A stretch of 64,000 nucleotides of DNA from Crocinitomicaceae bacterium TMED114 (GTDB taxonomy: Bacteria; Bacteroidota; Bacteroidia; Flavobacteriales_D; Sanyastnellaceae): positions 189,081 to 253,080 of the forward strand of contig NHFP02000005.1 in assembly GCA_002172485.2 (NCBI GenBank), in the 5' to 3' direction. Under the pieces are notes generated by a model. It did no database searches. It was given only the letters and a program-made list of their open reading frames with translations, and was not told the origin of the DNA. Shown here piece by piece: positions 8,325-16,419 of this stretch (position 1 is the first letter of the stretch; the number at the start of each line of letters is the position of its first letter). The translations under genes were made by a program, and so were the position numbers.

Positions 8325-9374
8325 ATGAAGACAGCCCCCCTTCGTTTTGCCGTGGTCGGCCTGGGCCACATCGGCAAACGCCACGCGGAAATGATCCGGC
8401 GCCATCCCGGCTGTGAGCTCGTTGCGGGTTGTGACATCCGGTCGAGAGAAGAGTTGGGTGTGCAGGAGGACTTGGTCTTCCACCAGGACATGGCCGAGAT
8501 GCTGGCGGCCCACGTGGACATCGGTGTGGTGTGCATTTGCACGCCCAATGGCCTGCACGCCGAGCAGGCATTGCTGGCGCTGGAGTACGGACACCATGTC
8601 ATTGTGGAGAAGCCCATGGCGTTGAATCGCCGTGACGGAGAGGCCGTGTTGCACAAAGCCCTGGAGGTGGGCAAGCAGGTGTTCTGCGTGATGCAGAACC
8701 GCTACAGTCCGCCGAGCGCTTGGCTCAAGGAGCTGGTCGACTCTGGTCGCTTGGGAAGGATTCACATGGTCCAGGTCAATTGCTTCTGGAACCGGGACGA
8801 CCGCTACTATGGGAAAATCCCATGGAAGGGCACCCTCGACTTGGACGGGGGTACCCTCTTCACCCAATTCAGCCACTTTGTCGACATCTTGTACTGGCTC
8901 TTTGGGGACATCCACGGCATCCATGCCCGGTTTGCGGATTTCACCCACGGACACAATACCGATTTCGAGGATTCCGGATTGGTGACATTCGACTTCGTCC
9001 AAGGCGGTCTTGGCACGCTTCAATTCTCCACGGCTGTGTCCGAGACCAACTTTGAAAGTTCGCTGACCATCGTAGCCGAGAAGGGCACGGTCAAAGTCGG
9101 CGGGCAATACATGAATGAAGTGGAATACTGCCGTGTGGAGGGGTACGAGATGCCGGAATTGCCGCCCTCAAACCCCGCCAATGACTACGGCGCTTACAAA
9201 GGCAGTGCGGCCAACCACGGCTACATTTTTGAGAATGTCTTCGAAACATTGCGGGGCTCGGGTCGGATCACCACCAATGCCTTGGAAGGCTTGAAAGTGG
9301 TGGACATCATCGAACGCATCTACGCGGCTGCAGACCGGGGATTGAAGCCCGGCACGGTCGGTCAGCCTTCCTGA
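8325..9374 (+). CDS. Gfo/Idh/MocA oxidoreductase, WlbA/WbpB-like
   Basis: This 349-residue NAD-dependent sugar dehydrogenase has an N-terminal Rossmann fold (VVGLGHIGKRHAEMI, residues about 8-22), the family Glu-Lys-Pro motif (EKPMALN) and a C-terminal beta-sheet domain. The segment DGGTLFTQFSHFVDILYWLFGD and the large region around NRDDRYYGKIPWKGTLDLDGG resemble UDP-N-acetyl-2-amino-2-deoxyglucuronate dehydrogenase (WlbA/WbpB), which makes 3-keto sugar nucleotides for di-N-acetylated mannuronic acids in surface polysaccharides. The partner aminotransferase and acetyltransferase are not adjacent, so the exact substrate is inferred. Its 3' end overlaps the convergent phosphatase gene by 13 bases. 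Confidence 0.85.
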   Translation: MKTAPLRFAVVGLGHIGKRHAEMIRRHPGCELVAGCDIRSREELGVQEDLVFHQDMAEMLAAHVDIGVVCICTPNGLHAEQALLALEYGHHVIVEKPMALNRRDGEAVLHKALEVGKQVFCVMQNRYSPPSAWLKELVDSGRLGRIHMVQVNCFWNRDDRYYGKIPWKGTLDLDGGTLFTQFSHFVDILYWLFGDIHGIHARFADFTHGHNTDFEDSGLVTFDFVQGGLGTLQFSTAVSETNFESSLTIVAEKGTVKVGGQYMNEVEYCRVEGYEMPELPPSNPANDYGAYKGSAANHGYIFENVFETLRGSGRITTNALEGLKVVDIIERIYAAADRGLKPGTVGQPS

Positions 9375-11176
9375 AAGTCCGTCAGGTCGATTCCGACCAA
9401 CGTGGCATCGTCGACCTTGGCGTTGCCGCCTTTCCAGCGCAGCAACTCCTGAAGCAGGGCTGACTCTCGGTCAGAGATGGAGCGGTGGGCATGCTGCTCC
9501 AGCATGTCGGCCAGGCGCTTTCGGCCCAGCTTGCGGCCGTGGATGCCGCCAAATTGGTCCCGAATGCCATCCGTGGCGAGGTACACTTGATCTCCGGGTT
9601 GGATGTCGATGACGTGCGGCTCGAATGGGACGTTGGGCGTGGTTTTGCCGTGCGCCTTGCTGATGAGGTCGATGCTCTCTCGTGTCCCCCGAATCACTTC
9701 GGCTTGGCCGTCCCGGATGAGGAAGAGGTCGCCACGCGCACCTGAGAAATGGAGTTGTCGGGCGTCCGGGTCGAGCGTGATGACTGCACCGTCAAATCCG
9801 AACATCTGCGGCGCATCGGAATGCCGGTTCATCTGCTGGTCGAAGGCCATGCGGAAATCGCGCAGGATGTCACTGGGTGTCGGGTCCTTCAACTCGGCGC
9901 AGGCCCGGTTGATCAGCATGGATCCCAACAGGGCGACCATGGACCCGGGGACGCCGTGGCCCGTACTGTCGATCAAGGCGAGGGTCCGTTTTCCGTTTTT
10001 CTCCGCCATGAAGAGAAAGTCGCCACCCAGGATGTCCCGCGGGCGCTCGATGAAGAGGGAGTTGGTGAAAAGCTGCCGCAATTCCTCTTTGCCGGGGAGG
10101 GCGACGCCCAGGATGGCCTTCGCGCTGATCACGCCTTGGGTGATGTGGACCAGGTTTTGTCGAACCTGGTCGGCCAAGCGCTGACGTTGATGGCCTTCGG
10201 TTTCGAGTTTGGCCTTGGCCTGGCGGATTTGCAACGTGCGCTGCTCGACCCGTTCCTCGAGGTGGTTGACGTGGTCCCGCAAGGTGGCTTCCAATTCCAC
10301 TCGGTGGGAGATGTCGAGCAGGGTGAGCAACAAGGTGTCGGTGGCGTTTTCCGGAAGGCTCAACTCCAGGCTGAGATACATCGGCTGCCCTAAATCGTTG
10401 CGGACGACCACATCGCCGACCGAGCAACGGCTCTCTTTTCCCAGTTTGAGGAAATCGGCCAGCAAGGCTTGGGGTTGAATGGGGGTCATGCGGCGAACGA
10501 ATCCACAATCCAAGGCGATGGGGGTACTCAATCCGAGCAGTTCCTTGGCTTTGGGGTTGTTCAGTTCCCAGGTGACCGAAGCGAGGATTTGGTGAATGCG
10601 GCCAATGGCTTCATCGCGGGTGCGCATGGGACCCAGCTTGCCAACCTGATCCCGTGCCGCGAGGAATTGGGTGGAGCGTCCGGTAATCAAACCGGCCCCG
10701 GCCATGTTGAATGTGGACTCCCAGAACTCGGTTTCCGCTTGGATCAGGCCGCCGGGTGTGGGTAGCCGGTCTGCGTTGCGGGCAGGTTCGGGCAGAAGCG
10801 CCTCCAATCGTTGGGCCAGCAGCTCGGCGGAGCTTCCCGTTTCGTGGTAGCCTTCTGCTCGAAAGGCGAGCCAATCGGATGCGTCATCCAAGGCAGCGAG
10901 CAGGATGAGCACTGGGGTGGGGGATGCGGAGGAGGTCAAACACCGTGCGGTGTCCATGCGCTTCTCTCGATCGCCTTGTGTGCCCACGACCCAGATGTCC
11001 ACCAGGTTGGAACCTGCATCGCTCGCCTCCATGGTCCGCCATTCCAGAGGCCGTCCGCCCGGGGTGGTCAACGGCCATTTGGACCGCGCGGCCAGGTGCC
11101 CGTGCACGAGCCCCACTCGAATTGGGATGCTGGTCGCATGGGAGGAGGTCGGGGTCACGTTGCTGGTCGGCTGCAT
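9362..11176 (-). CDS. Pseudo-receiver/PAS/SpoIIE-type PP2C phosphatase
   Basis: This 604-residue cytoplasmic signalling protein has four parts. Residues about 18-128 look like a response-regulator receiver whose phospho-acceptor Asp is missing (the beta-3 end reads WVVGTQGD). A PAS-like segment lies at about 195-290, a coiled coil at about 290-340, and a SpoIIE/PP2C serine phosphatase at about 360-600. Metal-binding residues are visible in ILGGDFLFM (D386), IDSTGHGVPGSM (D403), ATDGIRDQFG and VDDATLVGIDL. It lies after the histidine kinase and NarL-type regulator genes in the same direction and is probably their output or partner. A TACTTTCA element ends four bases before the ATG. Target unknown; partner-switching anti-sigma control is one possibility. 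Confidence 0.82.
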   Translation of the reverse strand: MQPTSNVTPTSSHATSIPIRVGLVHGHLAARSKWPLTTPGGRPLEWRTMEASDAGSNLVDIWVVGTQGDREKRMDTARCLTSSASPTPVLILLAALDDASDWLAFRAEGYHETGSSAELLAQRLEALLPEPARNADRLPTPGGLIQAETEFWESTFNMAGAGLITGRSTQFLAARDQVGKLGPMRTRDEAIGRIHQILASVTWELNNPKAKELLGLSTPIALDCGFVRRMTPIQPQALLADFLKLGKESRCSVGDVVVRNDLGQPMYLSLELSLPENATDTLLLTLLDISHRVELEATLRDHVNHLEERVEQRTLQIRQAKAKLETEGHQRQRLADQVRQNLVHITQGVISAKAILGVALPGKEELRQLFTNSLFIERPRDILGGDFLFMAEKNGKRTLALIDSTGHGVPGSMVALLGSMLINRACAELKDPTPSDILRDFRMAFDQQMNRHSDAPQMFGFDGAVITLDPDARQLHFSGARGDLFLIRDGQAEVIRGTRESIDLISKAHGKTTPNVPFEPHVIDIQPGDQVYLATDGIRDQFGGIHGRKLGRKRLADMLEQHAHRSISDRESALLQELLRWKGGNAKVDDATLVGIDLTDFQEG

Positions 11177-11180
11177 AAAG

Positions 11181-11215
11181 TGAAAGTAGCCTCGGGGGGC
11201 GTCAGAAGACGTCAG
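11181..11215 (-). promoter_or_regulatory. Candidate promoter with phased repeats before the PP2C gene
   Basis: On the minus strand, TACTTTCA (11188-11181) resembles the -7 element and lies four bases before the ATG. Upstream are two copies of CTGACG (11215-11210 and 11205-11200) exactly ten bases apart, on the same helix face. That layout fits binding of an activator such as the neighbouring NarL-type regulator, but this is inference. Confidence 0.35.
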
Positions 11216-11254
11216 GGGCTGCGTTGTCTTGTGGTCAGAAAATTCCGAGGCCGG

Positions 11255-11923
11255 TCAACCCGCGGTGTGCGTCGGGTCGGCACCTCCGGGAGCGAGGTCG
11301 TGCAACAGGATGTATTTGACGAGGTCGGAGTTGCTTTTGAGGCGCATCTTCTCCAGGATGCGGCTTCGGTAGGTGCTGACCGTTTTGATGCTGAGGCTCA
11401 GCTGATTGGCAATTTCCGTCATCGTCTTGCCTTCCCCGATGTAGAGCAACACTTCGTACTCGCGGTCAGACAGGCTCTTGTGCGGAAGGTCATTGTCGTC
11501 CTTCGCCATCTCCTCGATCATCAGGCGCGTCAATTCAGCACTGATGAATTGTTTGCCTTCCGCGATGGTCCGCATCGCGTCCTCCAACACTTGTGGAGCG
11601 CTGTCCTTGTGCAAATAGCCCCTCGCTCCAGCCTTGATCATTCGGATGGCGAATTGGTCTTCTGGATACATGCTCAGCGCCAGAACGGCAATGCTGGGGT
11701 ACATGGCCTGAATTTGCTTGAGGACTTCTAGACCACTGCGTCCCGGGAGGCTGATGTCCAGTAGGAGGAGGTCCGGTGTTTGCTTCTTGAAGAGCGGAAA
11801 CAGGGCCTCGCCGCTTTCCACATCGGCCAGCACTTCGAAATCCCCGAAGGATTCGACAATCTGGCGGAGTCCCGCCCGAACGATGTTGTGGTCGTCGCAC
11901 AGGACAACGGTCTTCTTTTCCAT
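11255..11923 (-). CDS. NarL/LuxR-family response regulator
   Basis: The 222-residue protein has an N-terminal receiver domain with the acidic pair D10-D11, phospho-acceptor D56 (LLLLDISLPG), the Ser/Thr switch position (LALSMYP) and the conserved Lys of GYLHKDSA. A LuxR-type helix-turn-helix follows at about 150-205 (LSDREYEVLLYIGEGKTMTE and IANQLSLSIKTVSTYRSRI). It should be phosphorylated by the histidine kinase encoded immediately upstream (nine-base gap). TAAATTGA lies 12 bases before ATG 11923, inside the end of the kinase gene, so an extra internal promoter is possible. It may regulate the downstream phosphatase gene. Confidence 0.95.
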   Translation of the reverse strand: MEKKTVVLCDDHNIVRAGLRQIVESFGDFEVLADVESGEALFPLFKKQTPDLLLLDISLPGRSGLEVLKQIQAMYPSIAVLALSMYPEDQFAIRMIKAGARGYLHKDSAPQVLEDAMRTIAEGKQFISAELTRLMIEEMAKDDNDLPHKSLSDREYEVLLYIGEGKTMTEIANQLSLSIKTVSTYRSRILEKMRLKSNSDLVKYILLHDLAPGGADPTHTAG

Positions 11924-11932
11924 GGACTCAAT

Positions 11933-13075
11933 TTACTCTGCTTCTCCCAGAGGCATGGTGACTTCAATGGCCGTACCGGAACCCGGGGTGGATTGGATGC
12001 GGATTTCTCCGCCGTGGTTTCGAACCCGCTCGCGCATGCCGATCACCCCGATGCCCATCGGTGCTGGCTCGGCTTCGTTTTGGAGGGGAATGCCCTGTCC
12101 GTCATCTCCGATCTCGAGGCGCAACGCTTGGTCGTCTGCAAACAGGCGGATATAAGCCAGGTTGGCCTCGGCGTGACGTTGAACATTCGTCAGGGCTTCC
12201 TGCACGATGCGGAACAAGTCCGTTCGCATGGCCTCGTTCAACTCTGGAAGCGGATCCATGTGCAGGCCGCAAAAGGTGCCACCTTTGTGGTTGAAGTCCC
12301 GTACGAGCGTTTCGATGCCGGCAGACAAGCCGACTTGATCGAGGACGACCGGACGCAAGGACCGCGCGATGTTGCGAACCTGCTGGATGACGTTGGTGTT
12401 CAGGGCAATCAGATCGTCCAACTTGTTCGACAGGGCGGTCGGGTCGGGTCCGCCCTCCGCGTTCAGGCCACGTTGTACCATGTACATGCCCAGTTTCAGG
12501 GCGGTCAACTCTTGGCCCAGCTGGTCGTGGATGTCGCGCGACAGCGCGCGTTTCTCTTCGTCGCGCTCCTCTTCTGTGTGGCGAATCAAAGCCATCAACT
12601 CGGCATTGAGCCTTTGGCTTTCGGATTCAGCGGCATGGCGCAAGGCGCGGTTGCGGTAGCCCCGGAGCAAGACATCTAGGACCAATCCGAATTCTTTGAG
12701 TCGGCGCTTGGACAAATAGTCCGACGCCCCGAGTCTCATGTAATCGACGGCCACGTCCTCTTCGCCAGCACCGGTGATGACGAGGAACGGAATGTCGCGC
12801 TCCACTTGATTCCGGACTTGAAGGGCCTGGGTGGCAATCCCATCTGGGAGGAGGTGGTCTGCACAGATGATGTCGGGGAGGCGCTCTCCAAGGGCGGTCT
12901 CGAATTCTTTCAAAGTCGAGGTCCAGCGGACATGAATGGGCTGGGAATACCGCCGCGCGGTGCCTTCGAACACGAGAGCATCCACTTCATTGTCCTCCAG
13001 CAGAAGGATGTCAAGCGGGCGGTCGGACTGGGGGTCCAGCAGCGGGTGATCGCGATCGTGAGGAAAGCGGGACAT
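11933..13075 (-). CDS. Sensor histidine kinase with N-terminal receiver domain
   Basis: From ATG 13075 (MSRFPHDRDH) it has 380 residues. Residues about 20-140 are a receiver domain (E27-D28, D73, T101, K123 in the expected places). A short coiled coil leads to a HisKA_3 dimerisation helix with H183 in SRDIHDQLGQELTALKL, then a HATPase_c domain (N box EALTNVQRHAEA, G boxes DDGQGI and GIGVIGMRERV). No membrane span or signal peptide is present, so it is cytoplasmic and its input probably comes through the receiver. This is a NarX/DesK-type kinase with a front receiver, a less usual order than the classic hybrid kinase. A TTG codon at 13102 would extend it nine residues into the preceding gene; the ATG is preferred. 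Confidence 0.92.
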   Translation of the reverse strand: MSRFPHDRDHPLLDPQSDRPLDILLLEDNEVDALVFEGTARRYSQPIHVRWTSTLKEFETALGERLPDIICADHLLPDGIATQALQVRNQVERDIPFLVITGAGEEDVAVDYMRLGASDYLSKRRLKEFGLVLDVLLRGYRNRALRHAAESESQRLNAELMALIRHTEEERDEEKRALSRDIHDQLGQELTALKLGMYMVQRGLNAEGGPDPTALSNKLDDLIALNTNVIQQVRNIARSLRPVVLDQVGLSAGIETLVRDFNHKGGTFCGLHMDPLPELNEAMRTDLFRIVQEALTNVQRHAEANLAYIRLFADDQALRLEIGDDGQGIPLQNEAEPAPMGIGVIGMRERVRNHGGEIRIQSTPGSGTAIEVTMPLGEAE

Positions 13076-13091
13076 CCCAGCCGGGGACAAC

Positions 13092-13880
13092 TCAGCCGAC
13101 AATGGAGCCGTACGTCACCATGTAGCTGCGGTCGCCTTCAAACAGCGGAAGGCCGCTCTCGAGCAGTTCGATGGCTTGGGTCCGCTGTCCATCCGCGTCG
13201 AGTTGTTCGGAGGCCTGGATGATACCGGTTTTGAGCAGATTCGTCATGGACTCGGTGAGGGGCTCGTCCCGGTAATACTCAATCTCCTCAGAAGCGGGGA
13301 TGCGTCCGGTCATGCTGCCCATGATCTGGATGGCAGCTTCCCAGTTGGCGGAGGCGTCCCGCGTGGCGCGGCCATAGTAGTTGGCCAACCCGAGCATGAG
13401 ATAGGCGGCCGGGTCGCTCTTGTCCAATTTCTTCAGGTAGTTGTAAAGGCTCTTGGCGCGGGTGTACTTTTCCGCATCCATTTCGGTGTCGGCCTGAGCG
13501 ATTGCTTCGGCACGGAGCTCTTCGATGAAGTCGAGCTGGTCGGGTACGTACTCCATTTCCTTGTCCTTCTTGATGAACTTGGTGCAGTACTTCAAGCTCT
13601 CTTTCAGCGCCTTGGGGTAATTCTCCTTGAGCTCCGGATCATCGCTCTGGTGAATCTTGAGGTAGGCGCGGGCCATGTAGCTGTATGGCTCGGGGGGCTT
13701 CTTCGTTTTTTCTTTTTCGGTGAAGCCGATGGCGCGGAAGAGCACGCGCTCGTATTTCTCGTCGACCAGATCTTCGAGCATCCGGCTGTATTTCGGATCC
13801 TGGGCTTCGGCTTCAGAGACGTTGGAGAACAGGGCGCAAATCAGCGCCAACATGGAAAAGAGGTGCAGGTTTCCTTTCAT
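13092..13880 (-). CDS. Exported TPR-like protein of unknown function
   Basis: From ATG 13880 the product has 262 residues with a signal peptide (MKGNLHLFSM..., cut near SEAEAQ, residue about 26). The mature part is all-helical and charged, with TPR-like repeats (YSYMARAYLKIHQSDDPE, KSLYNYLKKLDKSDP, AAYLMLGLANYYGRA). It is probably periplasmic. The frame extends upstream to 14243 but that part is antisense to the helicase gene and lacks a signal. Its stop is 16 bases before the histidine kinase start, so it may head the signalling operon. TACCTTCC lies 14 bases before the ATG. No enzymatic motif is seen; a sensory or scaffolding role in this operon is only a guess. Confidence 0.78.
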   Translation of the reverse strand: MKGNLHLFSMLALICALFSNVSEAEAQDPKYSRMLEDLVDEKYERVLFRAIGFTEKEKTKKPPEPYSYMARAYLKIHQSDDPELKENYPKALKESLKYCTKFIKKDKEMEYVPDQLDFIEELRAEAIAQADTEMDAEKYTRAKSLYNYLKKLDKSDPAAYLMLGLANYYGRATRDASANWEAAIQIMGSMTGRIPASEEIEYYRDEPLTESMTNLLKTGIIQASEQLDADGQRTQAIELLESGLPLFEGDRSYMVTYGSIVG

Positions 13881-13928
13881 GACAGGGGAAGGTAGGAACA
13901 CAAAGGCGATTCGGGAGATTATTGCAAG

Positions 13929-16394
13929 GTGGAATCCACGCCAAATCCTGCGAATTTCAACGAAGCCCAGTCGGGTGAATCCACGCTGGTCGAGGGCGGT
14001 ACGGCCTTCTTTTCCGACCGTGGATGGTGTCCCTTTGCCTTTCAATTGGAGGCGTGGCAGCATTTCGAACAAGGAGGGGATGCGCTGGTGAATGCGCCCA
14101 CCGGGAGCGGAAAGACCTACAGTGCGCTGGTGCCTTCCGTTTTGGGCGGCGGCAAGCCCGGAGGATTGCGGGTGCTGTGGATCACCCCGATTCGGGCATT
14201 GGCCAAGGAAATCCACGGCTCCGCGTCCCGGCTGCTCGCCCACGCCGACAACGGCTGGACGGTGGAGGTCCGCACCGGCGACACGCCTTCAGCCCAGAAA
14301 CAGCGGCAGGACCGCCGGTTGCCCGAGGTGCTTATCACGACACCGGAAAGCCTGCATGTCCTCCTTGCCAAAAAGGGCAACGAGAAGCGGTTCGGTGGCC
14401 TGACCGCCATCGTGGTGGACGAATGGCACGACCTGCTGGGCAACAAGCGGGGGGTGCAGGTCGAGTTGGCCATCGCACAACTCAAAGCCTTGTCACCCGC
14501 CATGCGGGTCTGGGGGATTTCGGCCACCATTGGCAACTTGACGGAAGCCATGGAGACCCTGGTCGGCATGGACCGTTTGGCTGATGCACGCATCATCCGC
14601 TCGGACATCCAGAAGCGGATTTCGGTGGACAGCCTCATGCCCGAGGCGTTCGAAAGGCTGGCTTGGGCAGGACACCTCGGCGTGCAACTGTTGGACCAGG
14701 TCGTGGACATCATTCGCCAGAATTCGAGCACGTTGGTCTTCACCAATACCCGCTCTCAATCGGAGATCTGGTATCAGAAAATCCTGCAGGCCAATCCCGA
14801 CTTGGCCGGGGCCATCGCGTTGCACCACGGCAGCATCAGCAAAGAGCTCCGCTTTTGGGTGGAAGACGCGCTGTATGAGGGAAAGTTGAAGGCCGTGGTC
14901 TGTACGAGTTCGCTCGATCTAGGCGTCGATTTTCGGCCTGTCGAGGCCATTGTGCAGATTGGAGGCCCCAAAGGCGTGGCCCGTTTTGTGCAGCGGGCAG
15001 GACGGAGTGGCCACCAACCGGGAGCGGAAAGCAAAATCCACTTCTTGCCCACGTTTGGTCTGGAGCTGCTCGAGGCCGCCGCGCTCAGAAAAGCCGTGGA
15101 GACCGGCGAAATCGAGCCGCGTCGGCCGATGGTCCGGTCCTTCGATGTGCTCGTGCAATTCCTGTGCACCCTCGCCGTAGGGGATGGATTCAAGGCAATG
15201 GACCTGCGCGACCGGGTGCGCACCACCCATGCGTTCTCCACCATGGATGAGGCGGAATGGCAGGATGTGCTGGCCATGGTGACCCATGGGGGACGCGCTT
15301 TTGCAGCGTACGACGAATTCAACCGCGTCGAAAAGGGCGAGGACGGACTTCATCGCATCACCGACCGCCGCGCAGCCCGGCGCCATCGGATGTCCATCGG
15401 GACCATTGTGGGGGACACGATGATTGCGGTCAAGTGGCGCAGCGGCGGATTGGTGGGCCACGTCGAAGAGTATTTCGTGAGCAGTTTGAATCCCGGAGAC
15501 GTCTTCTGGTTTGGGGGGCGCTGCCTAGAATTGATCCGATTTCGCAACCTCGAGGCCAAGGTCAAACCGGCCAAGTCTCCGAAAGGGCGCATTCCGACTT
15601 GGCAGGGCGGACGGCTGCCGTGGACCTCGATGGTCAGCCGCATTCTGCGCGAGACCCTCGACGATTATGCCCATGGCCGCAATGTGAGTCCCGAGCTGGA
15701 GCGCATTCGGCCCATGCTCGATCTGCAGACCGAGCGCAGCCATTTGCCGGTATCGGGCCAAGTCCTGATGGAGCTCATGGAGAGTCGGGAAGGGCACCAT
15801 TTGTTCGTGTTTCCCATGGAGGGGCGCATGGTGCACGAAGGGGTAGCTGCGCTCATGGCCTACCGAATGAGCCTGCTCAGGCCCATGACGTTTTCTATGG
15901 CCTACAACGACTATGGTTTTGAGCTGCTCAGCGACCAGCCCATCCCCATCGCGGAGGCCTTTGACAGCGACCTGTTCAGCACCGCCCACCTGATGGATGA
16001 CTTGGAAGCCACCGTCAATGGCGCAGAGCTGGCCCGCCGCCAGTTCCGGGACATCGCCGTCATTGCGGGACTGGTGTTCCGCGGCTATCCCGGACAACCC
16101 GTCAAGGACCGCCACCTTCAAGGGTCGAGCTCGTTGCTGTTCGACGTCCTGGCGGACCACGATCCGATCAACCTGCTGTATCGGCAGGCTTTTGATGAGA
16201 TGACCCACCACCAAATCGAGTTGGACCGACTCCGTGAAGTGTTGGAACGGTTGAATGCAGGAAAGTGGATCATCACCCATCCGGACCACCCCACGCCGTT
16301 TTCGTTTCCCATCTTGGTGGACCGGTTGCGGGAGAAGCTTTCCAGCGAGCAGCTCGAGGCGCGGATTCGCAAGATGTCCCGCGCCGGTGCTTAG
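13929..16394 (+). CDS. Lhr-type DEXH-box helicase (ligase-associated DNA damage response type)
   Basis: This 821-residue superfamily 2 helicase has Walker A NAPTGSGKT (residues 55-63), motif Ia TPIRAL, motif II DEWH (164-167), motif III SATIGNL and the C-terminal helicase motifs CTSSLDLGVDF and VQRAGRSGHQ. A long C-terminal Lhr-core region (winged helix and DUF4910-like folds) completes the usual length. In many bacteria this type sits with an ATP-dependent DNA ligase, a beta-CASP nuclease and a phosphoesterase; none is present here, so it appears as an orphan. The start is taken as GTG 13929, since no upstream in-frame ATG exists and the next ATG would lose Walker A. The role is presumably repair-related unwinding. 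Confidence 0.88.
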   Translation: MESTPNPANFNEAQSGESTLVEGGTAFFSDRGWCPFAFQLEAWQHFEQGGDALVNAPTGSGKTYSALVPSVLGGGKPGGLRVLWITPIRALAKEIHGSASRLLAHADNGWTVEVRTGDTPSAQKQRQDRRLPEVLITTPESLHVLLAKKGNEKRFGGLTAIVVDEWHDLLGNKRGVQVELAIAQLKALSPAMRVWGISATIGNLTEAMETLVGMDRLADARIIRSDIQKRISVDSLMPEAFERLAWAGHLGVQLLDQVVDIIRQNSSTLVFTNTRSQSEIWYQKILQANPDLAGAIALHHGSISKELRFWVEDALYEGKLKAVVCTSSLDLGVDFRPVEAIVQIGGPKGVARFVQRAGRSGHQPGAESKIHFLPTFGLELLEAAALRKAVETGEIEPRRPMVRSFDVLVQFLCTLAVGDGFKAMDLRDRVRTTHAFSTMDEAEWQDVLAMVTHGGRAFAAYDEFNRVEKGEDGLHRITDRRAARRHRMSIGTIVGDTMIAVKWRSGGLVGHVEEYFVSSLNPGDVFWFGGRCLELIRFRNLEAKVKPAKSPKGRIPTWQGGRLPWTSMVSRILRETLDDYAHGRNVSPELERIRPMLDLQTERSHLPVSGQVLMELMESREGHHLFVFPMEGRMVHEGVAALMAYRMSLLRPMTFSMAYNDYGFELLSDQPIPIAEAFDSDLFSTAHLMDDLEATVNGAELARRQFRDIAVIAGLVFRGYPGQPVKDRHLQGSSSLLFDVLADHDPINLLYRQAFDEMTHHQIELDRLREVLERLNAGKWIITHPDHPTPFSFPILVDRLREKLSSEQLEARIRKMSRAGA

Positions 16395-16407
16395 GCGCGC
16401 CGCACCC

Positions 16408-16415
16408 TACCTTCG
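16408..16415 (+). promoter_or_regulatory. Candidate -7 element of the TonB receptor gene
   Basis: TACCTTCG, one base off TAnnTTTG, ends four bases before ATG 16420 and starts at -12. No clear -33 TTTG is seen at the right distance. If functional, the mRNA would start at or very near the start codon. Confidence 0.4.
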
Positions 16416-16419
16416 CGCC

